64,000 bases of DNA. It comes from Fremontodendron californicum (taxonomy: Eukaryota; Streptophyta; Magnoliopsida; Malvales; Malvaceae). Position numbers and translations under genes: made by a program. The DNA lies in contig JAULJL010000015.1 of NCBI GenBank assembly GCA_030761205.1, positions 14,389,501-14,453,500 on the forward strand, read 5' to 3'. Shown piece after piece: positions 32,955-44,640 of this stretch. How positions within the stretch are numbered: the first letter of the stretch is position 1; each line of letters opens with the position of its first letter. The notes beneath the pieces are model-generated. The model ran no database searches. It worked only from the letters and a program-made list of their open reading frames with translations, and had not been told where the DNA came from.

Positions 32955-35694
32955 ATGCTTGTTTGGCGACGTGATCTTAGATCTCGTCGTTTAGTTAGAT
33001 TTTATTGTGAAACTTTTTCAGGTAATCTTTCTAATACAACTCCTAACATGGCTGGCAATGAAAGTGTTCATGCTGAAGATGAGAACAGACAAGTACGCAC
33101 CATGCGTGACTACTTGCAACCAACTCGAAGCTCATCACCCTCTTGTTTTATTTTTCCTCTCAATGCAAACAACTTTTGTTTTAAACCAGGTATGATAGCT
33201 TTGCTTCCAAATTTCCATGGGTTAGAATCGGAAAGTGCTTACTCGTTTCTAAAAGACTTCGAAGATGTATGTGTCACCTTTAATGACCAACAATGTACAA
33301 ATGAAATTGTCAAGCTAAAATTATTTCCTTTTTCTTTAAAAGATAAAGCAAAAATTTGGATTCATAATTTAAAACCAAGGTCAATTGGCACATGGCAAGA
33401 ATTACAAACTGAGTTTCTAAAGAAATTTTTCCCAGCACATAAAACTACTGCTTTGAAAAGACAGATTCAAAATTTCAATCAAAATCAAAATGAAGCATTT
33501 TTTCAGTGCTGGGAGCGTTTTAAAGATTTGTTAAGTTCTTGTCCACATCATGGTTTTGAAAAATGGCGTCTTATTAGTTTCTTTTATGAAAGTTTAACTC
33601 CCGAAACTAAACAATTTGTTGAAACAATGTGTAACGGTGAGTTTCTAGAAAAAGAACCTGAAGAAGCCTTTGACTACTTAGACCATTTGGCAGATAACTC
33701 TCAAGCCTGGCACACAGATAATTCCTCTGAAAGTTCCAATAGATCTAATCTTGTTTCTAACAGAGGTAAATATCATTTTAGTCAAGAAGATGAGATAAAA
33801 GCTAAAGTAGCTAATTTGGATAGAAAGATTGAAGCCATGGAACTTAGAGAAGTAAAAGAAGTCAAAACGGTTAAAAATGAAGAAAGTTGTGGAATTTGTG
33901 AAATCATGGGACACCCCACTTCTGAATGTCCAAACATTCCCATTCTTAAAGAAGCGTTGCATGATCAAGTAAATTCCATAAACACATTTAAAAAGCCTTT
34001 TCCTTCTTCTTACTCTGAAACGTATAACCCTGAATGGAGAAATCATCCCAACTTCAGTTGGCGGAATAATAATCATGTTCAGGTACCACAATCTCAAAAG
34101 CCGGGAAACACTTTTTCCTATCAACCTTCACGTGTACAAACCTTGGAAGAGACATTGCAAGCATTCATGCAAACACAAGCAAATGTGAATAACCAAACTT
34201 CACAGGACATCAATGAGATCAAAAACACCTTGTCCACATTGACAGCTTCATTACGCACTCAAGAAAAATGTAAGTTTCCTGCTCAACCTCAGCCTAACCC
34301 TTCTACTCAATGTCTTGTTTCTTGCTCCAATGAAACTCAACAGGAAAATGCCAGTTCTATCACAACTCTTCGAAGTGGAAAGGAAATTGACAAAAAGATT
34401 CCATCAAAAGACCAAGATCCTCCTTCCCCTCCGAAAAGTATTGGTAAGGATGATGGTAAGTCTGAACTTCTTGAAAATTTGGACAAAGAAAAAAGTATGC
34501 ATCCTGCTCCTTTTCCTCAAAGGTTGCAAACAATAAAGAATTTGAATCAAAATGCAGAAATTTATGAACTTTTCAAACAAGTTAAGATTAACATTCCTTT
34601 ATTGGATGCAATCAAACAAGTTCCATCTTATGCTAAATTTTTGAAGGACATGTGCACATTTAAAAGGAAACATAATGTACAAAAGAAAGCATTTCTGACG
34701 GAAAGTGTGAGCTCAATCATTCAGCACCTTACTCTACCAAAATTCAAAGATCCTGGATGTCCAACAATCTCATACATCATTGGAAACACTAGAATAGAAC
34801 GTGCATTGCTTGATCTTGGTGCTAGTGTTAATCTTTTGCCTTTTTCTGTTTATCAACAGTTAGGTTTAGGTGAACTCAAGGAAACACCTGTTACACTTCA
34901 ACTAGCTGATCGTTCTGTAAAAATTCCTCGAGGGATAGTTGAAGATGTTTTGGTTCAAATTGATAATTTTTACTTCCCTGTTGATTTTATTGTTTTGGAT
35001 ACACATCCTGTTTCAAATCCAAATGTTCAAATTTCTGTTATATTAGGCCGTCCATTTCTTGCAACTTCTAATGCTCTGATAAATTGCAGGAATGGTATGT
35101 TGAACATTTCTTTTGGAAATATGACTTTAGAATTAAATGTGTTCAACATTTGCAAGCAACCTGGTGATGATTCAGAAGTACATGAAGTGGATTTCATTGA
35201 AGAACTTGTTCATGAACATCTCACCACTACCACATTCCATGATCCTTTAGAAGCTTATTTAATTGAATGTGAGTTTGATAATGCTTCAGAAATTTCACAC
35301 ACTGATTCTTTGTTAAATTCTTTTCAGGTTAAGCATTGTTGGAAACAAAAGTTTGAGGAACTCAAAAATGATGCATATGAGAATTCTAAAATTCATAAAA
35401 AAAAGAACTAAAGCCTTTCATGACAAGTTAATTTCAAGAAAAACATTTGATGTTGGGCAAAAAGTTCTACTTTATAATTCTAGACTTCACATATTTCCTG
35501 GTAAGTTGAGATCAAGATGGACTGGCCCATTTGTGGTTAAGCATGTATATCATTATGGAGCAGTTGACATTGAGAATCCTCAAAATGGTAACGTATTCAA
35601 GGTAAATGGACAAAGACTCAAACTCTTTTTGGAAAATCATGTTACTCAAGAAGAGGTTGTTTTTCTTTCTGATCCTTGTTTTGAAAATAACTAG
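32955..35694 (+). pseudogene. Gag-protease with integrase C-terminus (copy 2, frameshifted)
   Basis: Identical in structure to copy 1 through Gag, zinc knuckle and protease. An A-run at about 35396-35403 has eight A instead of seven. The frame therefore ends at 35411 after 818 residues and the integrase C-terminal part continues in another frame to 35694. Gag and protease remain complete, so copy 2 may still make particles but lacks the integrase tail. A homopolymer difference could also be a sequencing error. Confidence 0.88.
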
Positions 35695-35843
35695 ATGTAA
35701 ATATAATTTTTATTTTTTTTAACCCCGGTTAAATGGCGGATAACGGTACTCCGTGATTATTTAAGTCGGTTCCATCAGCTACCCACAAAACTGATATTGT
35801 CTATAAATTTCTCTTTCAATTTCTTTTTCATTTTTTTTTCAAG

Positions 35844-36380
35844 ATGGATGATATTCTCACAAGATTGCAGAAACGATTTCCTCATTTTCCTCGAAATATT
35901 TTACTGAAGCTTTACCAAGTTCGATTTGAAAGATTAAGAATGCTTATGCACAAAGGGATTCCTGAAGACATACGTTGGATAATTGAAGCCAAGGTACGTG
36001 AAGATGAATATCTTCCTGTTTTGCATTTACCAGGTACAGGTAGAAGCACTTTTGCAAAGAAGCGACGAGCAAAGCGCATGAGTTCAAATTGCCACAAATG
36101 TGCACGATGGACGTGTAACGGTAAATGTCGTTCTATTGGGATTCCGTCCTCTAATCGAGATGATAAAATTGAATTCATTAAGGATGGACTGAGTAAGGAG
36201 AATTTGGGTAATATCCAACTTTCTCTTGAGACGCATCCTAGTGGAGACGTACAAAGAGAAATTCTTGATTTATGGCCGCAATTCCAAAGGGAATGGCAAC
36301 ATCTTGGGAATCTGATGTTAAAAGACCCTGTTTGCCAGCTTGTAAGAAAACTGGATGGGAAGCATATCCTTGACTCATAG
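35844..36380 (+). CDS. Carla-like virus nucleic-acid-binding protein homologue (copy 2)
   Basis: 178 codons, same protein as at 27708-28244 with no coding difference that I can see. The basic stretch, cysteine cluster and EFIKDG segment are all retained. It lies 150 nt after the integrase relic, with the same TATA-like and acceptor-like leader; the T-run before the ATG is one base shorter. The same caveats apply: family assignment rests on motif layout, and a donor at 36342 could splice it to the LOG exon. Confidence 0.6.
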   Translation: MDDILTRLQKRFPHFPRNILLKLYQVRFERLRMLMHKGIPEDIRWIIEAKVREDEYLPVLHLPGTGRSTFAKKRRAKRMSSNCHKCARWTCNGKCRSIGIPSSNRDDKIEFIKDGLSKENLGNIQLSLETHPSGDVQREILDLWPQFQREWQHLGNLMLKDPVCQLVRKLDGKHILDS

Positions 36381-36725
36381 AAGGCGTTTAAGCCGTTTCT
36401 GGACGTAAAACCAGAGGAAGATGTGAGCCACAATCACAACTACAATAAATGACTTCTCAGCTTTTGGTTTGATTTGCAATAATTTTATTTCAGTTTAATT
36501 TACGTGTTGTTCGATTTGTGTAATTATTCTCGTATTTTTTGCATTGGACTTTTACGGTTGATTTTTCTTCTCTTTTTGATTTTCTTCCTGAAATCACGCA
36601 AAAATCTTTTGTTAGGTTAACATTTTCTTCTGACAGGTCAAATACACTTTCGGCGACATTATTACTCTTGTCTGATTCACTACTCGGTCCTCTATATATT
36701 ACACCATGTACTCATTCTCTTTCAG
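36342..36725 (+). other. Predicted phase-0 intron (copy 2)
   Basis: Same donor (GTAAGAAA) and acceptor (TCTCTTTCAG) as copy 1, 384 nt, phase 0 on both sides. Confidence 0.55.
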
Positions 36726-37388
36726 GCACTCGAAAAAAAAAAGGAAAGTACTTCGTCCCAGCGCATTAAACAAATTTGTGTCTTTGGAGGTGCTTATCCA
36801 GGGAAAAATAACATATTCGCTAATGAAGCCATAAGAGTTGGAGTAATACTTGCCCAACAAAAGATCCACTTGATTTATGGAGGCGGTAGTACGGGTTTAA
36901 TGGGAGCAATCGCTACAGCAGCACACGCCGGAGGAAGTCCAGTTCTAGGAATCGTGCCAAAACTATTCACAGATTTTTGTGGACCTACCGTGGGTAAGGA
37001 AATACAAGTCTGGAGTATCCCTGAACGGATGACAATCATGTACCATTCTGCCGATGCATTCATTGCTTTACCAGGAGGTCTGGGTACATTGGAAGAAATA
37101 GCTTGCGTGGCTTCTTGGTCATCTTTGGTCACAAATAAAAAACCCATTGGTTTGCTTAATATTAATGGTTATTTTAGTAATTTGCTTTCATATTTAGATA
37201 ATGCTGTGGATAATGGATTCATGTTTTCAGAGGCAAGGAGAACCATAATTTCTGCTACAACCATTGAAGATTTACTCAAAAAGCTCCAAGCTTATGAGTA
37301 TTTATCTGCTACGGTTGTTTCGCAAACGTTCGGAAAAAGAAAAAGAGATATGGACGAGCAAGGAGTGGATTGCACTTTGTCTTTGTGA
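36726..37388 (+). CDS. LOG-type cytokinin-activating enzyme domain (copy 2)
   Basis: 220 codons, matching copy 1, including the PGGLGTLEE catalytic motif and the GKRKRD tail. The A-run in the KKK segment near its start is also the same length (ten A), so the frame is kept. Two intact copies lie 8136 bp apart in one array. As in copy 1 there is no ATG at the LOG start, so expression would depend on splicing from the preceding ORF or on an internal start. Confidence 0.88.
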   Translation, partial: ALEKKKESTSSQRIKQICVFGGAYPGKNNIFANEAIRVGVILAQQKIHLIYGGGSTGLMGAIATAAHAGGSPVLGIVPKLFTDFCGPTVGKEIQVWSIPERMTIMYHSADAFIALPGGLGTLEEIACVASWSSLVTNKKPIGLLNINGYFSNLLSYLDNAVDNGFMFSEARRTIISATTIEDLLKKLQAYEYLSATVVSQTFGKRKRDMDEQGVDCTLSL

Positions 37389-39350
37389 CATTATCTAACA
37401 TTTTGTTTGTTGTGTCTCAGTTATAATAAGTGGTTAGCAACCTCTGCAGGTAATATCTCCTAAATTCTACCTTTAGTAGGGGGTAAGGGACATATTTCGC
37501 TAATTTAAAAAAAAAAAAGTTTGTTGTGTTTTAAGCAATTTAGAAGTATTCATTCTGAACAAGGTCTGAGTAAGGGAGACTTGAGACATACCTTGTCAGT
37601 TTGATTTTAATCTTTTTATGTTTACTTGTTAATTTTTGTTTAGTATTTTAGGATTATTTAGGTTGCATGAGTTTGTTTTGTTTTGAGTCTTAGTTATTCC
37701 TATTCTTATGTTATTAGTTCTTTTCTCTTACACATGATTCTTTCATTTGGGTTAATAGACTTACATTGAGGACAATGTAAGAATTAAGTGTGGGGGGAAC
37801 GATTTAGGATTTCTTTTATTTTTGTCTACTATTTTTTTTATGAGTCTTTATTATTATTATTATTATTATTTTTTAGTGTGTTTTAGTTCCTTTTAATACA
37901 ATGATGAGATATGAATTGCATAAGTCTAAAACAGATTTATTAGTGAGAAGATTTTCATGAGAATTGAGCTTGATGTCAACCTTTTTATGAGCCAATGTTA
38001 ATATGATATGTTGATTGAGAAAGAAGCATGTTTAGACTTAATCTGACTTGTATAATCATCCTTGTGAGTTTTTGAGCCTATAATGATTGATGCATTATAC
38101 AAATCAATCTAATTTCTTTCTTGAGTGCTCTTATGATTACATGATTCTCTAGAACTTGCTTTAAACCGTTTGAGACTATATTGATACATGTGACAACATG
38201 AATATGATAGAGGCATTAGGATTATAACCAGAGCCAAACAGCCATCCATTATTAATGTTCTAAGAGAACATCCCCACTAGTGAGCCAATTTGAGCCTACA
38301 TTAAATATGCTATTTTATTGGTAACCAGAACTTACACCTAGCCTAAATATACTTATATCCTTACCCTTGTTCTAAAGATGGATTATATATTTTGAGACAT
38401 ATTGCAAAAAAACAAGGGATATTTTTAGTTGAAAATTTGGGTTAGAAACAAAAGATAAGTGTGGGGGAAGAAAAGAAAAGAAAAAGTCAAGAGAAAAAGA
38501 AAGGGATCATTGTTAAATACATTCCCATATTCAAAAAAAAAAAAAAAAAAAATCTTCTCTTGAACTTCTAGTTAAAGTAAAGAAAAAGATGTTACAAAGT
38601 TGGTTAGAATGAAGCAAAGGCTCAACATGAATATTTAGCCTATGTGACTATGTACTTGTAAAGAGTTCTGAGAAATTTATTTGTATGATCTTATTATATC
38701 TCTAAACTCTATGAACTCTTTGGAACCTTTGTGATATCTTTATCCTTTTGTTCTTTAACCACATTATAACCCTTTGGCCCCATTATAACCTTGAATAAAG
38801 ACCTCTTGATTTATGAAGTTGTATGATCTAAATAGTGGAGAATAGGTGGACAAGCAAGCATATGGTAGAAGTGTTTTCATGAGATTGATTGAGTGTAAAC
38901 ACTTTACCACTACTTTAAAGAGTGAAAATCATGAGAGTATCCCATGTGAGAGGTTGAGATTAAGTTGAATATGCACTATTTTGATTGAAATATGTTATGT
39001 TAATATTGGCTTAACTCATTTATTTACATTCAAGCATGAATTTTTATGAAATTCTTTGAGCTATTGATTAGTTTATAAGACTTGTTCAAAGATTGTCTCT
39101 AATTTATATTGAAAGGATTAGGAGTAAATATTTTTAGTGTATGTAGTTTACTTATATTTTAGTTTTTCAATGTTTGTGAGTATCGTTCTAGCAAACCCTC
39201 ACGAGACTAAACTCGTCCACTAGGGACACCTAGGGGTTTAAAGGCTTGTGTCACATGCTAAGTGCCACCGTGATTTCCTACGAAAATGGATTAGATTAGA
39301 TTTTCTTATTTTATTTTTATTGAGTCGTTGCTAGGGACTAGCAACAATCT
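37389..39350 (+). other. 3' non-coding region of internal copy 2
   Basis: Matches 29253-31221 apart from a shorter A-run near 37507 and two substitutions near 39047-39061. It has the same extra polypurine-like motifs and no gene. Confidence 0.6.
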
Positions 39351-39363
39351 AAGTGTGGGGGTG

Positions 39364-40854
39364 TGATAACTCGTATAATTATATAGTTTTTAGTTATGTT
39401 TTATTATTGTTTTGTGTCAAATACGAGTTATTATTGCTTAGTCTAATTGTGTTTATGATTTTTTATATTTTTATGCAATTTGGTGTTTTTCACAAGTTTC
39501 TTTGAGTGATTTCAGATTACTAGAATTAAGGGCAAATCTAGTTCAGTTCCAGTTCCGACACCGTTTGCCATATCAGCTATATCTCGAGTTTCACAGAAGC
39601 AATAAGGCTGAAATTTGTAGCCGTGCAAAGCTAAGAGGCATATCTATCTTTTTCATGTTTTACACTTCTTGAAACGGAGTCGTTTTCCCTATCGAAATCG
39701 ACCATCAAGTTGGCTGATGTGCAATGACGTCTGTGCTGACCTGTTTTCGTATTTTGCCCATATCTTCTTATCCACATCAGCAAATGATCTGATTCCAATG
39801 GCTATGGATCCGTAACTGATAGGGGTATATTTTTCTAGAAGACCATTTGATCAGATCGAGGCTCCAACATTGACAAAATCGACCATCAAGCTGGCTGATC
39901 AGAATTGTCATACAATATGACGAAAATTGTTAGAAAAATGCACCCACCTATTATACCTACCTTTGAAATTTATAAAGCTTGTCTCTTGTCATTTAGCTCT
40001 CCAAAATGTGTATAAATAGAGGGCCTTGAATGAGCAACATTATAGATTGGTAGGATATTAGCCATTGTAATAAAATTCTCTAAGTTTTCTTTTTCTTTCC
40101 TTTCTCTAGTTTTCTTTTTCTTTATTTACTTATGCTTCTTACATTTCTTTTCATTTTATTCATATCTAGTATGTGTTGCTAATCATATTGTTGAGGTGAT
40201 GTGGTGAAGCTCTTGGTAAATGCTAAGGTTAGTCTCTTAAACATGAGCTAAAATGAATCATCATTTATAAACACTAGTATAGATAATATTTTCTTTTGGT
40301 TTAAAATCATACTTACAAAGTAGGGATCTTGATTCATTATTGACAAGGAAAATGGCACAGTAAATGCTTGGTTTCATAACCTTGATTTGTTGTAGACATA
40401 TACCTTGGCATAAGGAATGCTTGGACTCTTTTTATGAGTTTTGAGGACACCAAATGAACATAATATCATATGCTATGGACGTTGGACAATTTGGACTGAA
40501 TTGCTAAACCTTCCGATTGGAACCTCCTTTATGTGTGGATTTCAATTGTGTAATAAAATAAGATTAATCTTAGCATAACACCAAGAGTGGATTCTCTAAC
40601 CTCAACATCTTTTCTTATTGTTTTTTATATCTTGTTCAATTTCTTTTATATTTTGTTTATTTTGTTCTCTAATATCTTGTTTATCTTATTTTGTTGTTGA
40701 TTCCCTAATATCTTGTTTACTTTCTTTGTCTTATATATTTATAAACTTATACTTACTAATACGCTTCCCTGTGGTTCGACCTCGGACACCCGAGAATTTA
40801 TTACTTGAAAATAACCTGCACTTGGGTTTACAACTCTTAATTGAGTCTCCATCA
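39364..40854 (+). repeat. LTR 3 (outer 3' LTR) of the array
   Basis: 1491 bp. Ends TCTCCATCA and is followed by the duplication AGGAT, then LINE ORF2 sequence resumes. Nearly identical to LTR 2. Confidence 0.95.
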
Positions 40855-40859
40855 AGGAT

Positions 40860-42036
40860 CATATTGCGTAGAAACATTTTTGATTGGGAAGTCACACAAT
40901 GGCAACTTTTGCTCGACACTCTGAGGGACGTACAGCTGGCAGTAAATATGGAAGATAGACTCATTTGGAAACCTGCTATGGATGGTATCTATAAAACAAA
41001 ATTGTTCAGACAAGCAGTTGAAGGAGGTATATCGGACGAAGGTTTTATTAATTTGTCCAAATGGCATGGTTTAATTCCACCTAAGGTGGAGATCTTCTTA
41101 TGGACCCTTTTTTCGCAATAGACTACCAATCTATTCATATTTGTCTAGATGCAATGTTCCTAATGTTGATAATCTTAAATGCCCTTTGTGCAATGAGTAT
41201 GTGGAAACAATAGACCATTTGTTTGTATGGTGTCGTTGCGTTTGGTTGATATGGATGCTTGTAGGTGACTGGTGGAAAATGAGCTCAGTTCAGGTGAATA
41301 CTATTAATGGATGGTTTCTACAGTGGATGGGGTTGATGCCTAGCAATGTGAAGGAGGATGTATGGTTTATGATATTTGGAGTTGTAACCTGGTCTATATG
41401 GTTGTGGCGCAATGATGTAGTATTCAACAACAAGGTATACGTAAACAATTCCTTGATTTACATGATTAAAACCAGGTTAGCTTGGTGGTGCTGGGCAAAA
41501 TGGCCAAGTGATTTTTTATCCATGGAGGACTTCTTATAGAATCCTATATCCTTTCTAAATCCAAGAAGAGAAAATAAAGTTTTCGTTACAGTGGATAGCC
41601 CCTGTTATTCATTGGTGGAAGTTCAATGTCGATGCATCTGTTATAGGGAAATCGGGTCCTGTCGGTATAGGAGGGATGTTAAGGAATGATAGAAGTATAG
41701 TTCTGGCAATGTTCTCTAAGGCAGTGGGGGTGATGGATTCAAATGAAGCAGAGGTGAGAGCTATAAAGGAAGCTTTTGAGTTCATTCAGTCAAAAACGTT
41801 ATCAGATATCAATTTGGAAGTAGAAAGTGATTCAACGACTGCAATGGCTTGGTAAGTCTAGCAAGACGAGACCTTGGCGTTTTAATTCGCTGTTTATGGA
41901 GATAGATAGGATAAGAAGAAAGTTGAAAGACTATCGGATAGTTCATAAGGGTTGTTCTGCAAATTGTTTTGCGGATGCTCTTGCACGACAAGGAATTAGA
42001 AGAGAGACTGATTTTACTGCCTGGGTTACTGACTAA
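40860..42036 (+). pseudogene. LINE ORF2, 3' part: zf-RVT and RNase H relic
   Basis: Continuation of ORF2 beyond the Athila-like array. 40860-41120 encodes WQLLLDTLRDVQL and KWHGLIPPKVEIFLW. 41141-41539 carries the zf-RVT cysteine region (CPLCNEYVETIDHLFVWC), then WSIWLWRNDVVFNN. 41600-42036 encodes an RNase H: WWKFNVDASV, EAEVRAIKEAFEF, ESDSTTAMAW, ANCFADALARQG. Stops near 41121 and 41538 and a frame change near 41855 break it. The N-terminal methionine frame at 40618 is LTR sequence and spurious. Confidence 0.9.
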
Positions 42037-42924
42037 AATATTCTTGAAGTGGAGGGTTATTCAGATGAAGGATGCCAAAGAGATGTTTATCTAATGTTTG
42101 TTTCTTTTGCAGGTTAATGAGCTTACAAAAACTTTTGGTGGCAGTTACGGCAATTCATTGATATCTCTAAATTTTGGTCTTTAGGGGCATTGCATGTTTC
42201 AACAATGTACAGGAGTTTTTGTAAGGAATTAGGTCGGTAAGTTTCTATTACCTTCATATTGGATGATCAAGCATTGCTTTTGGAGAATAAAGGGAGTCTT
42301 GTTTGTTTTTTACAATAAGGGTAGCACATTATAGGTTTTTTTGTTAAACATATCTGTTTGGGGAAGATGGGAAAGGGGTAGAACACCTTTAGGTTTTTTA
42401 ATGTCTGTGAACATTTGATCATCCATGCAACTGATCTAGTGCTTTTTTGGGTCTTATTAATCTTTTTAATTGCTGGTTATTATTTACAAAAGGACAACAT
42501 GCAGTAAACTTTGTGCCGCGGCATCATCATTCGGCCCTGCAGCGCGCAATGGTCAGTGAACATGGGGCCGAGACGCCATTTCCAGCGCCACGGCACCAAG
42601 CATAAGTATGAATTTGGCGTATATGGGACAATCTGAGCGTTGAAATTGGTTTGCTTAATTTCTTCAAGTTGAGTTTTCCTTTCAGAGGATGGTTAACATT
42701 GAGGGTTCGGTATTTCTTTTTTATAAGGGCTTTTTGTAACTGAAAGGGTAGTTTAAGTTTTAATTCTTGGCTTTTTCCGATTAATCAGTTTAGTTCGTAA
42801 GTCTTAATAGGGGACAGGTTATCGGGCTCAAAGGGTAGTTTTCGAAATGTAGGTTTCTTTATCATACGGTTGAACTCAAGTGACTTTTTCTTTTGTTAAT
42901 AAATTATCATTGTTGTTCAAAAAT
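42037..42924 (+). other. LINE 3' untranslated region
   Basis: Non-coding, T/G-rich on the plus strand, with a short GC-rich patch near 42520-42600. It ends around AATAAATTATCATTGTTGTT before the TA-rich arm of the hAT-like element. Only a short A-run remains as tail. Confidence 0.6.
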
Positions 42925-43259
42925 ATATTTATATATATATATATATATATATGTAATGGATGTATATATAATATATATTTTATTAAGAAATTTGAAAATA
43001 TATTATACATATAGATATATGAAAAAATATTTTAAAAAATCGGTAAATTCGAAACGGTACACCGAAACACACCGGTACCGATACGTATCAATACCAGTAC
43101 AAAAACGATACGTCTATTGATACGGAACTAACTACCTTGCATGTAAGACCAGATCGTTCCACTCAAAACCAACCAAGAAACTCCAGGTTCATTTTGTTTT
43201 TGACAGTTCAACTAGCCGTAGCAAGAGTTGTAATAAGTGATGTTCCTGTCCTCCTTGGT

Positions 43260-44074
43260 CAATGACGGATTTTAATATTTGATTTTGAGATTGTCAATTA
43301 ATATATTTATTAAATTTTAATTTTTTTATAATCTTATTTTATTATATTAATATAAATATATATATATATATGTAAGCAATATACTAACAAAAATAAACAC
43401 GCTCTTAAAATTATAAACTTTATCAATTCATAAAAAATGTATAAAGAAACATAATACATAAAATAAATAATTTTATACATAATATATCAAATAAATAATT
43501 TTATTTAAAATTAGGGACAACTTTCTTTAAAATATATATATATATCAATTGCTAAAAAGTATAATTTTCATAAAAAAAAATCATTAAATCAAAGTTTGAG
43601 TTTAAAAGTTAGGAAATTTTTATAATATTTTATAAAGTGATTTCAATTTGACTTTTGTGTTAATAAAAAGTTGTATGATAACAGGAGAAAAAGATCTAAG
43701 ATAAAATTAAAAGTAAAAAAATTATAGTCAACTAAAAATGAACCAAAAAAAAACATATTTGGTACTTAATTAGAGACTTAAAGTTTTATTGAAAAAGTTA
43801 GAAAATCAATTTAATTTTTGTTAAATTTACATAAATATGATTTAATCTTTATAACAAACCTTTTTATTGTAAGAATTTGTAAGTTATAACTAGTTAATAC
43901 AATAAATAGTAATTCTTAGATGACAACGCATAAAATTAAATAAAAAAATTACATAAATTTACAAAATTAATAATGTTAATTTAAAAAAACCATTTAAATT
44001 TATTTAATATGTATATTAAAAAAAATTAAATTTTTTTGGGTGGGGCCCTTGACTCCTATTAGGAGCCGCCACTG
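43260..44074. mobile_element. hAT-like non-autonomous element, 815 bp
   Basis: Left end CAATGACGG; right end on the other strand CAGTGGCGG. A perfect 8-bp target duplication TCCTTGGT lies at 43252-43259 and 44075-44082. The interior is very AT-rich with no transposase. CAGTGGCGG ends are widespread in plant hAT-type MITEs. Confidence 0.88.
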
Positions 44075-44264
44075 TCCTTGGTCTGCCTGATGAACTTTGT
44101 TTTGAACCTAATTCCTCATAGGGAACTTTAGATAGTACTAAAAGTTCCTGTCTGTTAGCAAATAATGAGTCTGATCCTCTTTTACAATCAAGTAGACACC
44201 AGAATTCTTTAGTTAGTAGTAGTGTTAGAGGTCAAAATTAATTTTTAATTTCCTTTTTCCCCCT

Positions 44265-44640
44265 AAGAATATCCTACTATGAGAATTCGATAAAACCTGT
44301 TGTATCATCTGTTTATGACACATTACTAGACAATTTTGCAAAACTAGAATGCCTTAAGCAGAGAGCAATTGTGACACCTTACAATGATACTGTTGATTCG
44401 ATAAATTATTATGTGCTTGATCTGATTCCTACATAAGCAAGAGAATATTATAGTGTCAAAGATTACACAAGCATCAAACTCCAATTCAAAACAATGGCTA
44501 TATCCAGTAGAATTTTTGAACTCTTACAATTCCTGGAATTCCTAACCATCAGTTAGAGCTCAAGTTAGGTTTTGTGATCATGCTTCTCAAAAATGTGAAC
44601 CAAAGCTCTGGTTTATGCAAATGGAGATCATGGAAGTCAA
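44265..44640 (+). pseudogene. Helitron PIF1-like helicase C-terminal relic
   Basis: The plus strand reads VYDTLLDNF, then QRAIVTPYNDTVDSINYYVL and DLIP, the motif region before the C-terminal helicase core of Helitron RepHel proteins. After stops and a frameshift it reads LYPVEFLNS, then remnants of the NHQL..L and LCNG segments. No Rep domain or Helitron terminus was found, so only a fragment survives. Confidence 0.75.

Larger units (their letters stand above)
23101..40854 (+). mobile_element. Athila-like Ty3 array: LTR-internal-LTR-internal-LTR, 17754 bp
   Basis: Three LTRs (23101-24589, 31235-32725, 39364-40854) surround two almost identical internal regions of 6645 and 6638 bp. Only the outer LTRs have the target duplication AGGAT (23096-23100, 40855-40859), so this was one insertion, later made tandem by unequal recombination through an LTR. 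The internals differ by very few substitutions plus homopolymer length changes. The primer-binding site, Gag and protease resemble the Athila/Tat group. The coding region lacks reverse transcriptase, RNase H and the integrase core, so it is non-autonomous. Each internal carries a virus-like binding-protein ORF and a LOG enzyme domain. Confidence 0.92.
18026..42924 (+). mobile_element. L1-type LINE, decayed and split by an LTR array
   Basis: ORF1 (RRM, then DUF4283-like) is followed by ORF2 (endonuclease, reverse transcriptase, zf-RVT, RNase H), the order of plant L1 LINEs. Its coding sequence stops at 23100 and resumes in the same protein region at 40860, either side of the Athila-like array. 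The array target duplication AGGAT confirms a single insertion. The LINE 3' end is probably near TTCAAAAAT at 42917-42925. The 5' end near 18026 is approximate because both flanks are TA-rich. Excluding the array, it is about 7.1 kb. Confidence 0.85.
12448..43139. mobile_element. hAT-like element split by nested insertions
   Basis: The left end CATGGTGGTCCGTTTCGG and the right end, read on the other strand, CAAGGTAGTTAGTTCCG, are imperfect inverted repeats. They are flanked by a perfect 8-bp target duplication CATGTAAG (12440-12447 and 43140-43147). Both arms are full of GGTACCGGT/CGGTACCG words. The element's own DNA is about 0.65 kb (12448-12757, 17906 to about 18025, and about 42925-43139). 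The remaining 30 kb are later insertions: a copia element and a LINE. It has no transposase. Confidence 0.85.
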
